Below are positions 1 through 10,589 of a DNA stretch of 64,000 nt, in pieces. Position 1 is the stretch's first letter. Each line of letters begins with the position of its first letter. The notes below the pieces were generated by a model, which saw nothing but the letters and a program-made list of their open reading frames with translations, was not told the DNA's origin and ran no database searches. Origin of the DNA: Chelydra serpentina. Lineage: Eukaryota; Chordata; Testudines; Chelydridae. The stretch covers positions 297,501-361,500 of the forward strand of contig JBAIAC010000225.1 in the NCBI GenBank assembly GCA_037349315.1. The letters run 5' to 3'. A program made the position numbers and the translations under genes.

Positions 1-2559
1 TAGGGTTAGGGTTAGGGTTACACTTAGGGTTAGGGTTAGGGTTAGGGTTAGGGTTAGGGTTACACTTAGGGTTAGGGTTAGGGTTAGAGTTACACTTAGG
101 GTTAGGGTTAGGGTTAGTGTTAGGGTTAGGGTTAGGGTTACACTTAGGGTTAGGGGTAGGGTTAGGGTTAGGGTTAGGGTTACACTTAGGGTTAGGGTTA
201 GGGTTAGGGTTAGGGTTAGGGTTACACTTAGGGTTAGGGTTAGGGTTAGGGTTAGGGTTAGGGTTAGGGTTAGGGTTAGGTTTACACTTAGGGTTAGGGT
301 TAGGGTTAGGGTTACACTTAGGGTTAGGGTTAGGGTTAGGGTTAGGGTTAGGGTTAGGGTTAGGGTTACACTTAGGGTTAGGGTTAGGGTTAGGGTTAGG
401 GTTACATTTAGGGTTAGGGTTAGGGTAAGGGTTACACTTAGGGTTAGGGTTAGCGTTAGGGTTAGGGTTAGGGTTACATTTAGGGTTAGGGTTAGGGTTA
501 GGGTTAGGGTTAGGGTTAGGGTTAGGGTTACACTTAGGGTTAGGGTTAGGGTTAGGGTTAGGGTTAGGGTTAGGGTTACACTTAGGGTTAGGGTTTGGGT
601 TAGGGTTAGGGTTACACTTCGGGTTAGGGTTAGGGTTACACTTACGGTTAGGGTTAGGGTTAGGGTTACACTTAGGGTTAGGGTTAGGATTAGGGTTAGG
701 GTTAGGTTTAGGGTTAGGGTTACACTTAGGGTTAGGGTTAGGGCTAGGGTTAGGGTTACACTTAGGGTTAGGGTTAGGGTTACACTTAGGGTTAGGGTTA
801 GGGTTAGGGTTAGGGTTAGGGTTAGGGTTACACTTAGGGTTAGGGTTAGGGTTAGGGTTACACTTAGGGTTAGGGTTAGGGTTAGGGTTAGGGTTAGGGT
901 TACACTTAGGGTTAGGGTTAGGGTTAGGGTTAGGGTTACACTTAGGGTTAGGATTAGGGTTAGGGTTAGGGTTACACTTAGGGTTAGGGTTAGGGTTAGA
1001 GTTACACTTAGGGTTAGGGTTAGGGTTAGGGTTAGGGTTAGGGTTAGGGCTAGTGTTACACTTAGGGTTAGGGTTAGGGTTAGGGTTAGGGTTAGGGTTA
1101 GGTTTACACTTAGGGTTAGGGTTAGGGTTAGGGTTACACTTAGGGTTAGGGTTAGGGTTAGGGTTAGGGTTACACTTAGGTTTAGGGTTAGGGTTAGGGT
1201 TAGGGTTAGGGTTAGGGTTAGGGTTACATTTAGGGTTAGGGTTAGGGTAAGGGTTACACTTAGGGTTAGGGTTAGGGTTAGGGTTACACTTAGGGTTAGG
1301 GTTAGGGTTAGGGTTACACTTAGGGTTAGGGTTAGGGTTACACTTAGGGTTAGGGTTAGGGTTAGGGTTAGGGTTACACTTAGGGTTAGGGTTAGGGTTA
1401 GGGTTACACTTAGGGTTAGGGTTAGGGTTAGTGTTAGGGTTAGGGTTAGGGTTACACTTAGGGTTAGGGTTAGGGTTAGAGTTACACTTAGGGTTAGGGT
1501 TAGGGTTAGGGTTAGGGTTAGGGTTACACTTAGGGTTAGGGTTAGGGTTAGGGTTACGGTTAGGGTTAGGGTTACACTTAGGGTTAGGGTTAGGGTTAGG
1601 GTTAGGGTTAGGGTTAGGGTTACACTTAGGGTTAGGGTTAGGGTTAGGGTTAGGGTTAGGTTTACACTTAGGGTTAGGGTTAGGGTTAGGGTTACACTTA
1701 GGGTTAGGGTTAGGGTTAGGGTTATGGTTAGGGTTACACTTAGGGTTAGGGTTAGGGTTAGGGTTAGGGTTAGGGTTAGGGTTACACTTAGGGTTAGGGT
1801 TAGGGTTAGGGTTAGGGTTACACTTAGGGTTAGGGTTAGGGTTACACTTAGGGTTAGGGTTAGGGTTAGGGTTAGGGTTAGGGTTACACTTAGGGTTAGG
1901 GTTAGGGTTAGAGTTACACTTAGGGTTAGGGTTAGGGTTAGGGTTAGGGTTAGGGTTAGGGTTACACTTAGGGTTAGGGTTAGGGTTAGGGTTACGGTTA
2001 GGGTTAGGGTTACACTTAGGGTTAGGGTTAGGGTTAGGGTTACACTTAGGGTTAGGGTTAGGGTTAGGGTTAAGTTTACACTTAGGGTTAGGGTTAGGGT
2101 TAGGGTTACACTTAGGGTTAGGGTTAGTGTTAGGGTTAGGGTTAGGGTTACACTTAGGGTTAGGGTTAGGGTTAGGGTTAGGGTTACATTTAGGGTTAGG
2201 GTTAGGGTAAGGGTTACACTTAGGGTTAGGGTTAGGGTTAGGGTTAGGGTTACACTTAGGGTTAGGGTTTGGGTTAGGGTTACACTTAGGGTTAGGGTTA
2301 GGGCTAGGGTTAGGGTTAGGGTTAGGGTTAGGGTTACATTTAGGGTTAGGGTTAGGGTAAGGGTTACACTTAGGGTTAGGGTTAGGGTTAGGGTTAGGCT
2401 TACACTTAGGGTTAGGGTTAGGGTTAGGGTTAGGGTTAGGGTTACACTTAGGGTTAGGGTTAGGGTTAGGGTTACACTTAGGGTTAGGGTTAGGGTTAGG
2501 GTTAGGGTTACAGTTAGGGTTAGGGTTAGGGTTAGGGTTACACTTAGGGTTAGGGTTAG
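1..2559 (+). repeat. Telomere-like (TTAGGG)n array with interspersed TTACAC
   Basis: The stretch is almost entirely in-phase hexamers of TTAGGG. Every three to nine units one hexamer is replaced by TTACAC, or less often TTACAT. Single-base variants (TTAGAG, TTAGTG, GTAAGG, GGCTAG) are scattered through it. The array stops abruptly near 2559. The G-rich strand reads into the window from the left edge, whereas a true left chromosome end would begin with CCCTAA on this strand. It is therefore an interstitial telomere-like block, a subtelomeric variant array, or a contig joined in reverse. Long open frames here (up to 295 codons) are repeat artefacts. Confidence 0.95.
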
Positions 2560-3154
2560 GGGGTGTTTGTGTCACATTGCATATAAAAATACAATAAATG
2601 CATTTTGTTAGTACTTTAACCTGGGATCAAGATGAAACATTGTGATTGTAAGTCAATGAGAAAGTCTCTGCTGAGTTCTACAGAGGGAAGGTTTCTCCTC
2701 AGGTTCTAGCACATGATAAAAGTTCTGAAGGTTCTTAGAGCTTCCAGACAGATGGACCAGAATTGTCAGAAGGTCTCACACCCACCCCTAGAGCCAGATT
2801 TTCAGAAGAACTCAGCTCCAATTTAGGCACCAAAATGTTTGGCCAGGTTTTCAGAAAGGCTGAGCACACTGGGGGCTGAGCTATTTTGAAAAACAAAAGG
2901 TGGTAGAAGTTGTGGGTGCTGGTTGCTTGTCCGTCCGGCCCACCCTGCAGGAGTCTGAGGTTCAACATTACTTTCTCAGGATGGCAGCAACCATCTTTTA
3001 GTCACTTAAAAAGTGATCCGGGAGACTACATATAACACTCAGCTGTGCTTTCGAAGGTCTCTCGAAGTTGAAAGAGATGTGCCATCTCCGCCTCCCTGAA
3101 GAGTTCATAACAAGTTAAAGAAAACTAAGATTGGTAAATCGCTTGACGAACAGT
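2560..3154. other. Spacer, no gene seen
   Basis: This is unique-looking, AT-balanced sequence between the telomere-like array and the first tRNA locus. I see no coding signal, tRNA or recognisable mobile element. Confidence 0.5.
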
Positions 3155-3262
3155 GTTAGTCTGGCCGAATGATCTAACGCATCAGACTCAAGGCTCTGAA
3201 TTTTCATCATATGTTGTTCTGGGCTCCATATGGAGGTGTGCAGTCACATCCCACTCCTCACA
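3155..3262 (+). tRNA. tRNA-Leu (CAA), intron-containing, diverged
   Basis: The locus matches vertebrate tRNA-Leu(CAA): TGGCCGA D-arm, anticodon loop CTCAAGG, a roughly 20-nt intron after the anticodon, a GGCTCC/GGAG-type variable arm and a CCCAC T-stem. Its length of 108 nt equals the paralogue at 60487-60594. The acceptor stem GTTAGTC against TCCTCAC has three mismatches, and the T-loop reads CAGTCACAT instead of TTCGAAT, so the internal B box is damaged. No TTTT terminator follows closely. It is probably a decayed copy, with the 60.5-kb copy nearer the ancestor. Confidence 0.75.
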
Positions 3263-3841
3263 CAAGCATTGTCTTCCACCTGAAGAAATAGCCTAATTTC
3301 AACCTCGCCTGTAAGATGACACCACCAACTGCTTAGCATTTGTATGAGAGAAGTTGGAAGGAATTCAAACATCTTCAGAAGTGGTGCCTTCAGGGCACCA
3401 TAGGGCCGTCCTTAGCCATAGGCAGAACAGGCAGCCGCCTAGGGCACCATGGGGTCTGGGGGCACCAGACACTCTGCCGGGAGGGACGGTCCTAGAGAGA
3501 GCCGAATGCCTGAAGCACAGTCTGAGGGAGGGGATTGGCTGCTGGGATCTCTGGGAAGGGGAGGGGGCTAAGGGTGGGGGAAGGAACTCACCTGTACTGG
3601 CAGTATCCTTTGTTGCTCCCGATAATGCCCATTCTTCTCCCCCCCCACTCAGCACCCCCCCTCTTCCCCCCGCCACAGAGCACTCCTCTCTCCCCCCTCC
3701 CCTCCGGCAGGGCTGGGTTGGGTGAGGTGCTAGGGGAAGGGGGGGGCTGTCTGCATGCTGAGGAATGAACGTGAAAGTAACTCACTTCCTCGGCAGCCAG
3801 CCAGGATTGGAATGGTCACCCCCAGCTGGCTGGGCTGGGGA
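3263..3841. other. Spacer with C-rich tract, no gene seen
   Basis: This stretch holds a polypyrimidine, C-rich tract near 3636-3712 and otherwise nothing I recognise. The opposing open frames here are short and unsupported. Confidence 0.4.
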
Positions 3842-4095
3842 CAGGGTGACCAGAGAGCATGTGTGAAAAACCAGGACAGGGGGTTGGTAGGGTGACCAGA
3901 TGTCCCAGTTTTATAGGGACAGTCCCAATTTTAGGGTCGTTTTCTTATATGGGCTCCTATTACCGCCCACCCCCCGTCCCGATTTTTCACCCTTGCTGTC
4001 TGGTCACCCTAGGTGGGGGGTAATTGGTGCCTATATAAGACAAAGCCGCAAATGTGGGGACTGGCCCTTTAAAGTCAGGACATCTGGTCACCCTC
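3842..4095. mobile_element. Cluster of three MITE copies (GGGTGACCAGA termini)
   Basis: The full copy at 3890-4009 has inverted ends GGGTGACCAGA / TCTGGTCACCC, and a TA dinucleotide lies immediately outside each end (3888-3889 and 4010-4011). A partial copy in the other orientation precedes it (3842-3888). A truncated reverse copy follows (4012-4095, ending in TCTGGTCACCCT). Three similar sites occur at 10.1, 34.3 and 51.1 kb. The constant TA flanks suggest a Tc1/mariner-type target, but no transposase is present. Confidence 0.8.
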
Positions 4096-5059
4096 GCTGG
4101 GGAGCGTCTCTCCCCCGGGCTGGCAGCGATCCACCTCATCCGGGGGGAGCTGCGCAGGGCAGGATGAGCTACTGTGGCTCCGTGGGTGCCCATCCCTGAG
4201 ATCAGATGCTGGGCTAACTTCACCATGGTCCGTGGGGCTGGCGGTGGTGCCCAGTGATGTGTGATCGGACCTGAGGGTTTGCTGCTGCTGTTGCCGCTCT
4301 GCTCCCCAAGAGATGGATCTGGGGGTCCTGCAGCTTTCACCGATCTCCTCCTCTACAGCAGCTGTTGGACCTGCAAGCAGGGGGGCGAGCCCAGCACGGA
4401 AGCAGGACTGTGTTGCCATTTACATGGTCATTTAACAACTTTGTTTGCCAAAAATGCTTTCCAACAATCCTGAATCCAATTTCAATATTAAAAAAAAATC
4501 AATATCTTAGCCAAAAACAGAAAATTCAGTTGTTGACAATTATCTGTGACAAGTTTGGGTTGGGGCGGGGGACTGGGCCAGTTTTCATCAGAGAAACAAA
4601 AAATGTTGACTGGCTCTAGCCCTGTTCCTGCTCTTCTATGGGAAGCACATTGCCCTGACTAGCCAGCAGGGGGGGCAATTCTAGGGGGGCACAGCAATGG
4701 GGGGGCATGGCCCCATCAGTTTTAAAAGGAGGGCTCTGCTATTCCCATGGATACCTCTCATGTCACCGTGGTTCTGCTGCAGCCCCAGGTAAGCAATGGG
4801 TTCGGGTTTCTGGTTAAAGATTTCCTCTTTCTCCATCCCCGCCCCACGCGTCCAGCCTGCAGGAGGGAAGGGCTGGCCCGAGAGCCGTGTTAACATCATC
4901 CAGTCAACACTGCGGGGTTAGCAGGATGTCCCTGCCTGTGCACACAGCGAGCTGGAAGCATCGTTCTCAGGGCAGAGGCTAGTCAGGCGCGGGAGGAGAC
5001 CACACGCTCAGCCATCTCGGAGAGACCTGGGGACTAAGGGTCTGAAGAAGCTCTCAAGG
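4096..5059. other. Intergenic, nothing recognised
   Basis: This is mixed-composition sequence with no tRNA, splice-flanked exon or known repeat that I can name. Short open frames overlap on both strands without family resemblance. Confidence 0.35.
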
Positions 5060-5995
5060 ACTAATTTTTTAAAATAATTTTTATCAATGAATTGGGAGAA
5101 AACATCCAATCACTGCTGATAAGATTGGTGGGTGACAAAATACCGGCAGAGCGGTAATTACTGATGAGGAGAGGGCAGTGATACAGAGCGATCTGGCTCA
5201 TTCGGCAAGCTGGGCCCATTCAAAGGAAACAAGTTTGACCAGAGCCAAATGCAAAGTCCGATACCTAGCAACAAGGCATGCCGGCCACACCTACAGAATG
5301 GGGAAGTGTATCCAGGAAAGCAGTGACTGTGGAAAGGATTTAGGGGCCGTAGTGGAGAAGCCACTCAACATGAGCTCCCAGTGTGGTGAACAGGGCTAAA
5401 GCCATCATGAGACGTTTGAGCAGAGCCGTGAGTAGGATGGGGGCGGGGGACACAGCATCAGAGAGGCTGATATGGGAATACTGCATCCAGTTTTGGTGTC
5501 CTCATTTGAAAGAGATGTTGAGAAATTGGAGCTGGGGCAGCAAAGAGCCACCAAATGTTCTGCGGTCTGGAGAAAAATGCCTTCGAGTGAGCTATTGAAA
5601 GAGCTCCACCTGTTTAGCTTATTAAAAAAAGATTGAAAGGTGACTTCATTGAAGTGTTGAAGTGCCTTAATGGAGAGACAATATTGGGTATTAAAGGGCT
5701 CTTTAATCTAGCGGAGAAAGGCATAACAAGACCCAATGGCTGGAACGTAAAAAGAGACAAATTACAAATAAGGGAGGATTATTCAACAGCGAGGATGATT
5801 CACCACAGGAACAAGGTACCAAGGGAAGTGGTGGATTCTCCATCTCTTGATGTCATTTAATGAAGACTAGATGCCTTTCTTGAATGTGTTTGCCCCAAAA
5901 GTAGCTCTTATGGTACACAGGAGGCCTGAGAGATGCAGGGGGTCAGATTAGATGCTCTAATGGTCTCTTCTGACCATACAGTCTACTAATTTCTG
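5060..5995 (+). mobile_element. CR1 LINE 3' end (decayed)
   Basis: The DNA reads like the 3' part of an amniote CR1 element. It covers the end of the reverse transcriptase ORF (conceptually ...GDFIEVLKCLNG..., NLAEKGITRPNGW, NKVPREVVDSPSLDV) followed by the short 3' UTR with 'ggtcagattagatg...tctcttctgacc'. Stops and frameshifts break the reading frame repeatedly, so it is not active. The last ~340 bp recur at 45336-45665 as part of a longer duplication. Confidence 0.8.
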
Positions 5996-6718
5996 AAAAA
6001 GTGAGTGTAGCATTGGGAGCAGCCTCTGATGTTTTCCTGTCTAGCCGGCTTGCTTCCTAGATTGAACACTCATTGAGTGGGGTGATCCCCAGGGAGTAGC
6101 TCAAACCTCCCAAGTGTCTGGCCAGCGGCAGGACATTAGCACTGCAGGCGAGGGGGTGGGTGAGGCAGTGACATCACAAAGACCTTTTGCAGGACCTCGG
6201 CCTATTGGTCAAAGGTGGTGGGAGGCGGTGACCTCACAGAGAGATGCTGACATCAGCCAGGCCAGGCCAGGGGCGAGGGGCCAGGGAAACCTCGGAGACC
6301 CCCGTGGCTTTGCTTCAGCAAGTCTCCTTGTCGAGGTCTCTCTCGGAGGACTGAGAGAGTATTAGGGTTCACGGAGGTGAGCGCGAGGAGGAACCTCTTT
6401 GGAGTTTTCTCCTTTCCTTTTACGCACTTTCCTAGAAAACAGACGTCCCTGGTTAGAAGGTACGAGCCTCCGAGAGGTTTGAACCTGTTCAGTCTGATCC
6501 ATCTGGTGCCAGCTGAATTCTAGGCATGGAAAACAGTCGCTTCAGGTGGCAGAATTTTATTCCCCACTTGGGATTTTGTCCCTCAGAATCACTGGGGACA
6601 TTAGGGTTTGTCCTTTTTGTTTGACCTTTTCCTCCATCCCTCCCTCCTTTCTCTTCACCTCTTACTTCTTTTGTCCTTTCCCCTGTTCCCCTCCCACCAC
6701 CAGGAGAGGTGTAGGGGT
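5664..6718 (+). repeat. Segmental duplication, copy 1 of ~1.05 kb
   Basis: From the CR1 tail through about 720 bp of downstream sequence this segment is nearly the same, base for base, as 45336-46388 in the same orientation. It holds no tRNA. A GC-rich stretch (6240-6380) rich in direct short repeats ends in AG/GTGAGCG and could be an old non-coding exon. Function is unknown. Confidence 0.85.
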
Positions 6719-7242
6719 GTGTGTGTGTGTCTGGTGGGGGGTGCTCTGCAGCTCCCATTGCGGGTGGTCTACCCAAAAATGTGGGGCTGAAATAGTGCTC
6801 GGACAGTGACCCCACCGGTGACCTGGGCCGTCCTTTGGGCTCTCTGGTGAGAACCCTCAGCCTCCCACCCCTCAGTCTCTACCCGGATTGGCTGAGCAGG
6901 GAGTTATTGACAGGGAGGAGACTTGGGTCCTTCTTGTTCTCTTTTAAGACCAAGTAAATAAGTCATAACCAGTCACATGTGTGACGAATTTTGCTGCTTC
7001 TCTGCATTAGTTGTAGAGATTGCTGGATGTTAAGGTAAGAAAGGACCATTATGTGCATCCAGTCGCACCTCCTGTATAAGCCAGGCCCTAGACCAGGCCT
7101 GCACAACATGCGGCCCTAAGGACTCAGCAGGAGCATTGGGCCTGTCCAGGAAATGGCCAGGGCTTCTGGGAACCCGGGGGTGCTCTGGACACCACCAGGG
7201 ATCATTTGGCTCCTGGCACACAAGGGAACTTAAAAAGCTGAG
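6719..7242. other. Intergenic, nothing recognised
   Basis: A short TG run lies near 6716-6731. I see no gene. Confidence 0.35.
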
Positions 7243-7309
7243 AGCCCAGATATGGGGCTTGAACCCCAGACTAAGAGCTTGATGCTCTACTGACTGAGCT
7301 AGGCCAGTT
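7243..7309 (-). pseudogene. tRNA-Lys (CTT) pseudogene, internally deleted
   Basis: On the minus strand the sequence keeps the A box (TAGCTCAGTCAGTAGAGCAT), an anticodon loop with CTT and a T-loop GTTCAAGCC, as in tRNA-Lys. Only about 67 nt are present. Roughly eight nucleotides covering the variable loop and 5' half of the T-stem are missing, and the two acceptor strands no longer pair well. It cannot fold as a normal tRNA. Confidence 0.7.
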
Positions 7310-7670
7310 CAGTGAGGGCAGCTGCCCCCTTCCACCACAAGAGCAGGCAGGTAAAAGAGAGGCAAAAAAAAGTCCCAGGAGCCCTTCCTCTTTTTCTCCA
7401 TGGCCACAGCCCATCAGCAGGATTCCTCCTGCTCCTCCCTCCTGTGCCCCAGTGCCACTAAATCTCTGCACCTAGACAGCCGGTCCGGCCTCTGCCCCCC
7501 AATCCCCCATGCTTAAGCCTCCCAGCCAAACCCTGCCCCTGGCTCCATAGAACTGAGTCTCATCTCGCTGGGAACTCGACTCCTTGTGCCCAGAGTGTCT
7601 CAGCCCCCTCCGTAGATGACTCGAGAAACACAGTGTCCGTCTTTTCCAAAGAAGTGCTTAGAAAGACTTT

Positions 7671-7743
7671 TCCCATCTGGCCTAATGGATCAGGCGTCTG
7701 ACTTCGGATCAGAAGATTGAGGGTTCGAGTCCCTTCGCGGTTG
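7671..7743 (+). tRNA. tRNA-Arg (TCG), 5' acceptor strand replaced
   Basis: From position 8 onward the sequence matches vertebrate tRNA-Arg(TCG) closely: TGGCCTAATGGATCAGG, anticodon loop CTTCGGA in a perfect stem, T-arm GAGGG/TTCGAGT/CCCTT and 3' strand CGCGGTT. The first seven bases (TCCCATC) do not pair with that 3' strand. Comparison with the paralogue at 24108-24180 shows why: about nine bases containing the original GACCACG strand were deleted. A T-run (TTTT) follows at 7745-7748. It may still be transcribed but should not mature normally. Confidence 0.75.
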
Positions 7744-8026
7744 TGTTTTGTGCACTTTCCCCTTTGTGCTGAAAGTCCTGCTCCCTTCAGGGCTGGAACC
7801 TCTTCTTGGCAGCTCAGGCCAAACCTCTGGCTTCAGCAATAGCCCTGGGAAGGAGGTTGTCAGGGTTCACTCTGAACTCTAGTGTACAGATGTGGGGACA
7901 TGCATGAAAGACCTCCCCCTAAGCTTATTTTTACCAGTTTAGGATAAAAATGTCCCCAAGGCACGTTTTTGTCCTTGAACGGTACGCTGCCACCACCAAG
8001 TGATTTAAACAAACATTCAGGGTGGG

Positions 8027-8704
8027 TTTAACGAAGTGGGACTGTTCCTAAAATTTCCTCTGAATACTGAGTGTGTGCCTCAGTTTCCCCTATGTCTCAG
8101 TTTTCCCTATGCATTTAAGTCTCTAGGTGGTGGGATAAGGGGTGTGATTGTTGCAAAGCCCTAGAGGGCCAGTGTGATGACACAGAATGGCTGACACCCT
8201 GTCTCCTGGCAACTGCTGGCCTGGGCCCCTCCCCTGCAAAGGTGCCGGCTGAAGGGGTTGGGGAACAAAGGGATCAGGTGATCTCCTGGCCCAGGAAGGA
8301 GACAAAGGCAGAGGAGGGGCTGGAGAGTTTGGAGCTGGCTGGGCACATGGAGGGAGGTCCAGATGGGCTCTGGCCTCCCCACACCCCAAGATGGACCTGA
8401 CCGAGGGGTCCTGTTCTCTGTACCTACAAGCTCTGGTTGAGACCCTGTTCCTGTCGTCTAATAAACCTCCTGTTTCACTGGCTGGCTGAGAGTCACGTCT
8501 GACAGTGGAGTTGGGGCGCAGGGCCCTCTGGATTCCCCACGAGCCCCGCTGGGTGAAGAAGGGGATGCTGAATGCTCCGGGGTCAGACCCAGGAAGGTGG
8601 AAGCTGGGGAAGCTTCTTGCCCCGGAGACAGTCGGCTCAGCGAGGAGGCTCCTCCAGAGTCCTGACTGGCTTCGTAGGGAGCAGTTCCAGAGCATCGCCC
8701 GACA
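8027..8704 (+). mobile_element. Solo LTR of an endogenous retrovirus (truncated 3' end)
   Basis: The start (TTAACGAAGTGGGACTG) and body match the LTR at 23123-23828, with the polyadenylation signal AATAAA near 8459 upstream of a GT-rich stretch. The 3' end lacks about 12 bases present in the other copy, including the terminal GACTCTGTG part. No internal gag or pol sequence adjoins it. Confidence 0.75.
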
Positions 8705-8925
8705 GGGGCATCGACAGAGCAGTGACTGGGGAGCTCAGGGCTGGGATAGAAGGGGCTGCGGGTCGGGAGTGAGGGGCACCGGCAGAGCGGTGACTGGGGA
8801 GCTCAGGGCTGGGATTGAAGGGGCTGCGGATCGGGAGTGAGGGGCACCGGCAGAGCGGTGACTGGGGAGCTCAGGGCTGGGATAGAAGGGGCTGCGGGTT
8901 GGGAGTGAGGAGGTCGCTGAGGCAG
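8699..8925 (+). repeat. 68-bp tandem repeat, about 3 copies
   Basis: A unit beginning GGGGCACCGGCAGAGCGGTG and ending in GGGAGTGA repeats with period about 68 bp. The first copy is less regular. It directly follows the LTR remnant. Confidence 0.75.
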
Positions 8926-8976
8926 GGCCTCTCCTTCAAGATCCTTAAGATCACTGACTCACTTAGGTAAAGGCCA

Positions 8977-9049
8977 GGGGTGAATAGCTCAGTGGTAGAG
9001 TGTTTGACTGCAGATCAAGTGGTCCTTGGTTGAAATCCAAGTGCCCCCT
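8977..9049 (+). tRNA. tRNA-Cys (GCA), degenerate
   Basis: The sequence matches tRNA-Cys: TAGCTCAGTGGTAGAG A box, anticodon arm TTTGA/CTGCAGA/TCAAG and T-stem CTTGG/CCAAG. The 5' acceptor is disturbed by an extra base (GGGGTGAA before TAGC). The T-loop reads TTGAAAT instead of TTCAAAT, which spoils the invariant C of the B box. No TTTT lies within the next 20 bases. Its paralogues at 24582 and 43577 keep better stems. It is probably not functional. Confidence 0.75.
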
Positions 9050-9234
9050 TAGAAACCTTTAACAAAAATAATTGCATTTCCATTCTGTTCTAGAGTTCCA
9101 CTGAACGGGGATGCCTGAAATGAATGGAAACAGCCAACGTTTACCTGTGCAAATACATAGAAGCCTAGCAAACACGTCCCTCAGCTGAAATCAGTTCCAA
9201 TCCTCTAGTTTATGTTTTCATCAATTAAACAAAG

Positions 9235-9300
9235 ATATAATATGAAGTATTATAAGTATTATAATTATATAATAAGTATTATATAGGTATTATAAGTAAC
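9235..9300. repeat. AT-rich TATTATAAG-type tandem
   Basis: A short run of overlapping TATTATAAGTATTATA units. It lies just after the flank shared with the Cys tRNA copies. Confidence 0.7.
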
Positions 9301-9773
9301 TGCAGAGTTAGTGTCGTACCAGATAGTTAATTGCACAGTCTGACTTCTCTAGTCTCACTTTCTGGTCTCATTGATCACTTGGGTAGAAACAGCGAGGGTT
9401 TGGTACTTTTGTTTCTTGTTTTTTTCTCCCTTTCTTTTCTCCTCAGGAATGTGTGATCTTGAGCATGTTATTTTAAGTTTCCTGTGGTCAGGATAATTCC
9501 ATCTCCTTGAAATAGGTGGGGAAGTGGCCTGTTTCTATAACCTAAAATAAAGGAGCTTTTGTAAAGCAGTTTCGTCTTTAAATGTGCTGGGATAAAAATA
9601 GTAACTAGTAAATTCCACAGCCAGACATCAGGCCAGAATGAATTGATGGGGCCAGGATCAATTAATTACAGAAGAAACAAACTCTTACTTTATAAGCACG
9701 TCTTTCTTAACTTCCTTAAATATTATGTAGTAAATGAACTATATCACGTGGGTTGTTCAATGCCATGAGGCTT

Positions 9774-9828
9774 TAAATAAATAAATAAATAGATGAAAAT
9801 AAATAAATAAATAAAATAAAGGTGCATT
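9774..9828. repeat. (AAAT)n microsatellite
   Basis: Two runs of AAAT units separated by an AGATGA interruption. Confidence 0.85.
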
Positions 9829-9904
9829 TCTTGCCTTTCCCATATTTTTCATATTATTTAAATGACCACAACTCATTGAACAGAAAATTGTTTATTTCAT
9901 GCTG

Positions 9905-10300
9905 TGAAGTGTGTCGGTAGCTCAGATTAATAGCTTTACCTTCCTGCGCAGCATGGGGCATGGGTCACTGGCAGGTTTAAACTCGTGTCTATGGTGGATT
10001 CTCTACAACTTGACATCTTTAACCCATGATTTGAGGCTGTCAGTAACTCAAGCAGAGATTAGGGATCTATTCCAAGAGTGGGTGGGGTCGTTTGGTCTGC
10101 AAGGGGCATGAGGTCGGACTAGATTAGGGTGATCAGATGTCCCGATTTTATAGGCACAGTCCCAATTTTGGGGGCTTTTTCTTATATAGACACGTATTAT
10201 CCCCCACCCCATCCCGATTTTTCACACTTGCTGTCTGGTCACCCTAGATTAGATGATCACGCTGGTCCCTTCTGACCTTAAAGGCTCTGAGTCCAACAGG
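9905..10300 (+). mobile_element. CR1 LINE 3' UTR interrupted by a MITE
   Basis: The sequence ends with the CR1 tail signature (gactagat...gatgatcacgctggtcccttctgacctt). The tail is split by the MITE at 10127-10244: GGACTAGATTA lies on its left, and TAGATTAGATGATCAC continues on its right. Confidence 0.7.
10127..10244. mobile_element. MITE (GGGTGAYCAGA termini) inside CR1
   Basis: The inverted ends are GGGTGATCAGA / TCTGGTCACCC. TA flanks both sides, and TAGATTA is also repeated on both sides, giving a possible 7-bp target duplication. It belongs to the same family as the copies at 3890, 34326 and 51127. Confidence 0.85.
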
Positions 10301-10517
10301 GAGAGGGAAGTAAAGGAAAAATTAAAAAAAAATAAACCAAACATTGTAATATGAGGGTGACTCCAACAGCTCACTGTATAGTCCCGCCCCTTTCTTCCCC
10401 CACTGGGTGTTTAATGACCTGCTGGGATTTGGGACATTAATTGTCTCAGTCCATTGATAAACTGATACAACGTGACTGAAATTAAACCAATTCCCAGCCA
10501 GGAAAACCTCACACCCC

Positions 10518-10589
10518 TGCATTGGCTGGGAATTGAACCAAGGTCAACTGCTTGGAGGGCAACTCTGCTCACCACTACACCACCAATGC
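10518..10589 (-). tRNA. tRNA-Gly (TCC)
   Basis: On the minus strand the 72-nt sequence matches tRNA-Gly(TCC). The acceptor stem GCATTGG/CCAATGC is perfect, followed by the TGGTATAGTGG-type A box and an anticodon stem GTTGC/GCAGT. The T-loop is TTCAATT in a stem with one mismatch. A TTTT run lies about 12 bases downstream. The base before the anticodon is C where U33 is almost invariant, which would weaken decoding. It is a good candidate for a transcribed locus despite that change. Confidence 0.85.

Larger units (their letters stand above)
7555..8730 (+). repeat. Inverted duplication block (Arg tRNA + LTR), left copy
   Basis: The block holding tRNA-Arg and the LTR matches 23100-24320 in reverse orientation. 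The copies differ in small deletions: the left copy lost the tRNA-Arg 5' acceptor strand and the terminal bases of the LTR. Confidence 0.8.

Noticed and set aside
117..2611. Leu-Gly, Val-Arg type open frames in the telomere-like array
   Set aside because: They are translations of hexamer repeats.
5383..5860. Coding gene suggested by consecutive 70-codon frames
   Set aside because: The conceptual peptides match the end of a CR1 reverse transcriptase ORF, broken by stops.
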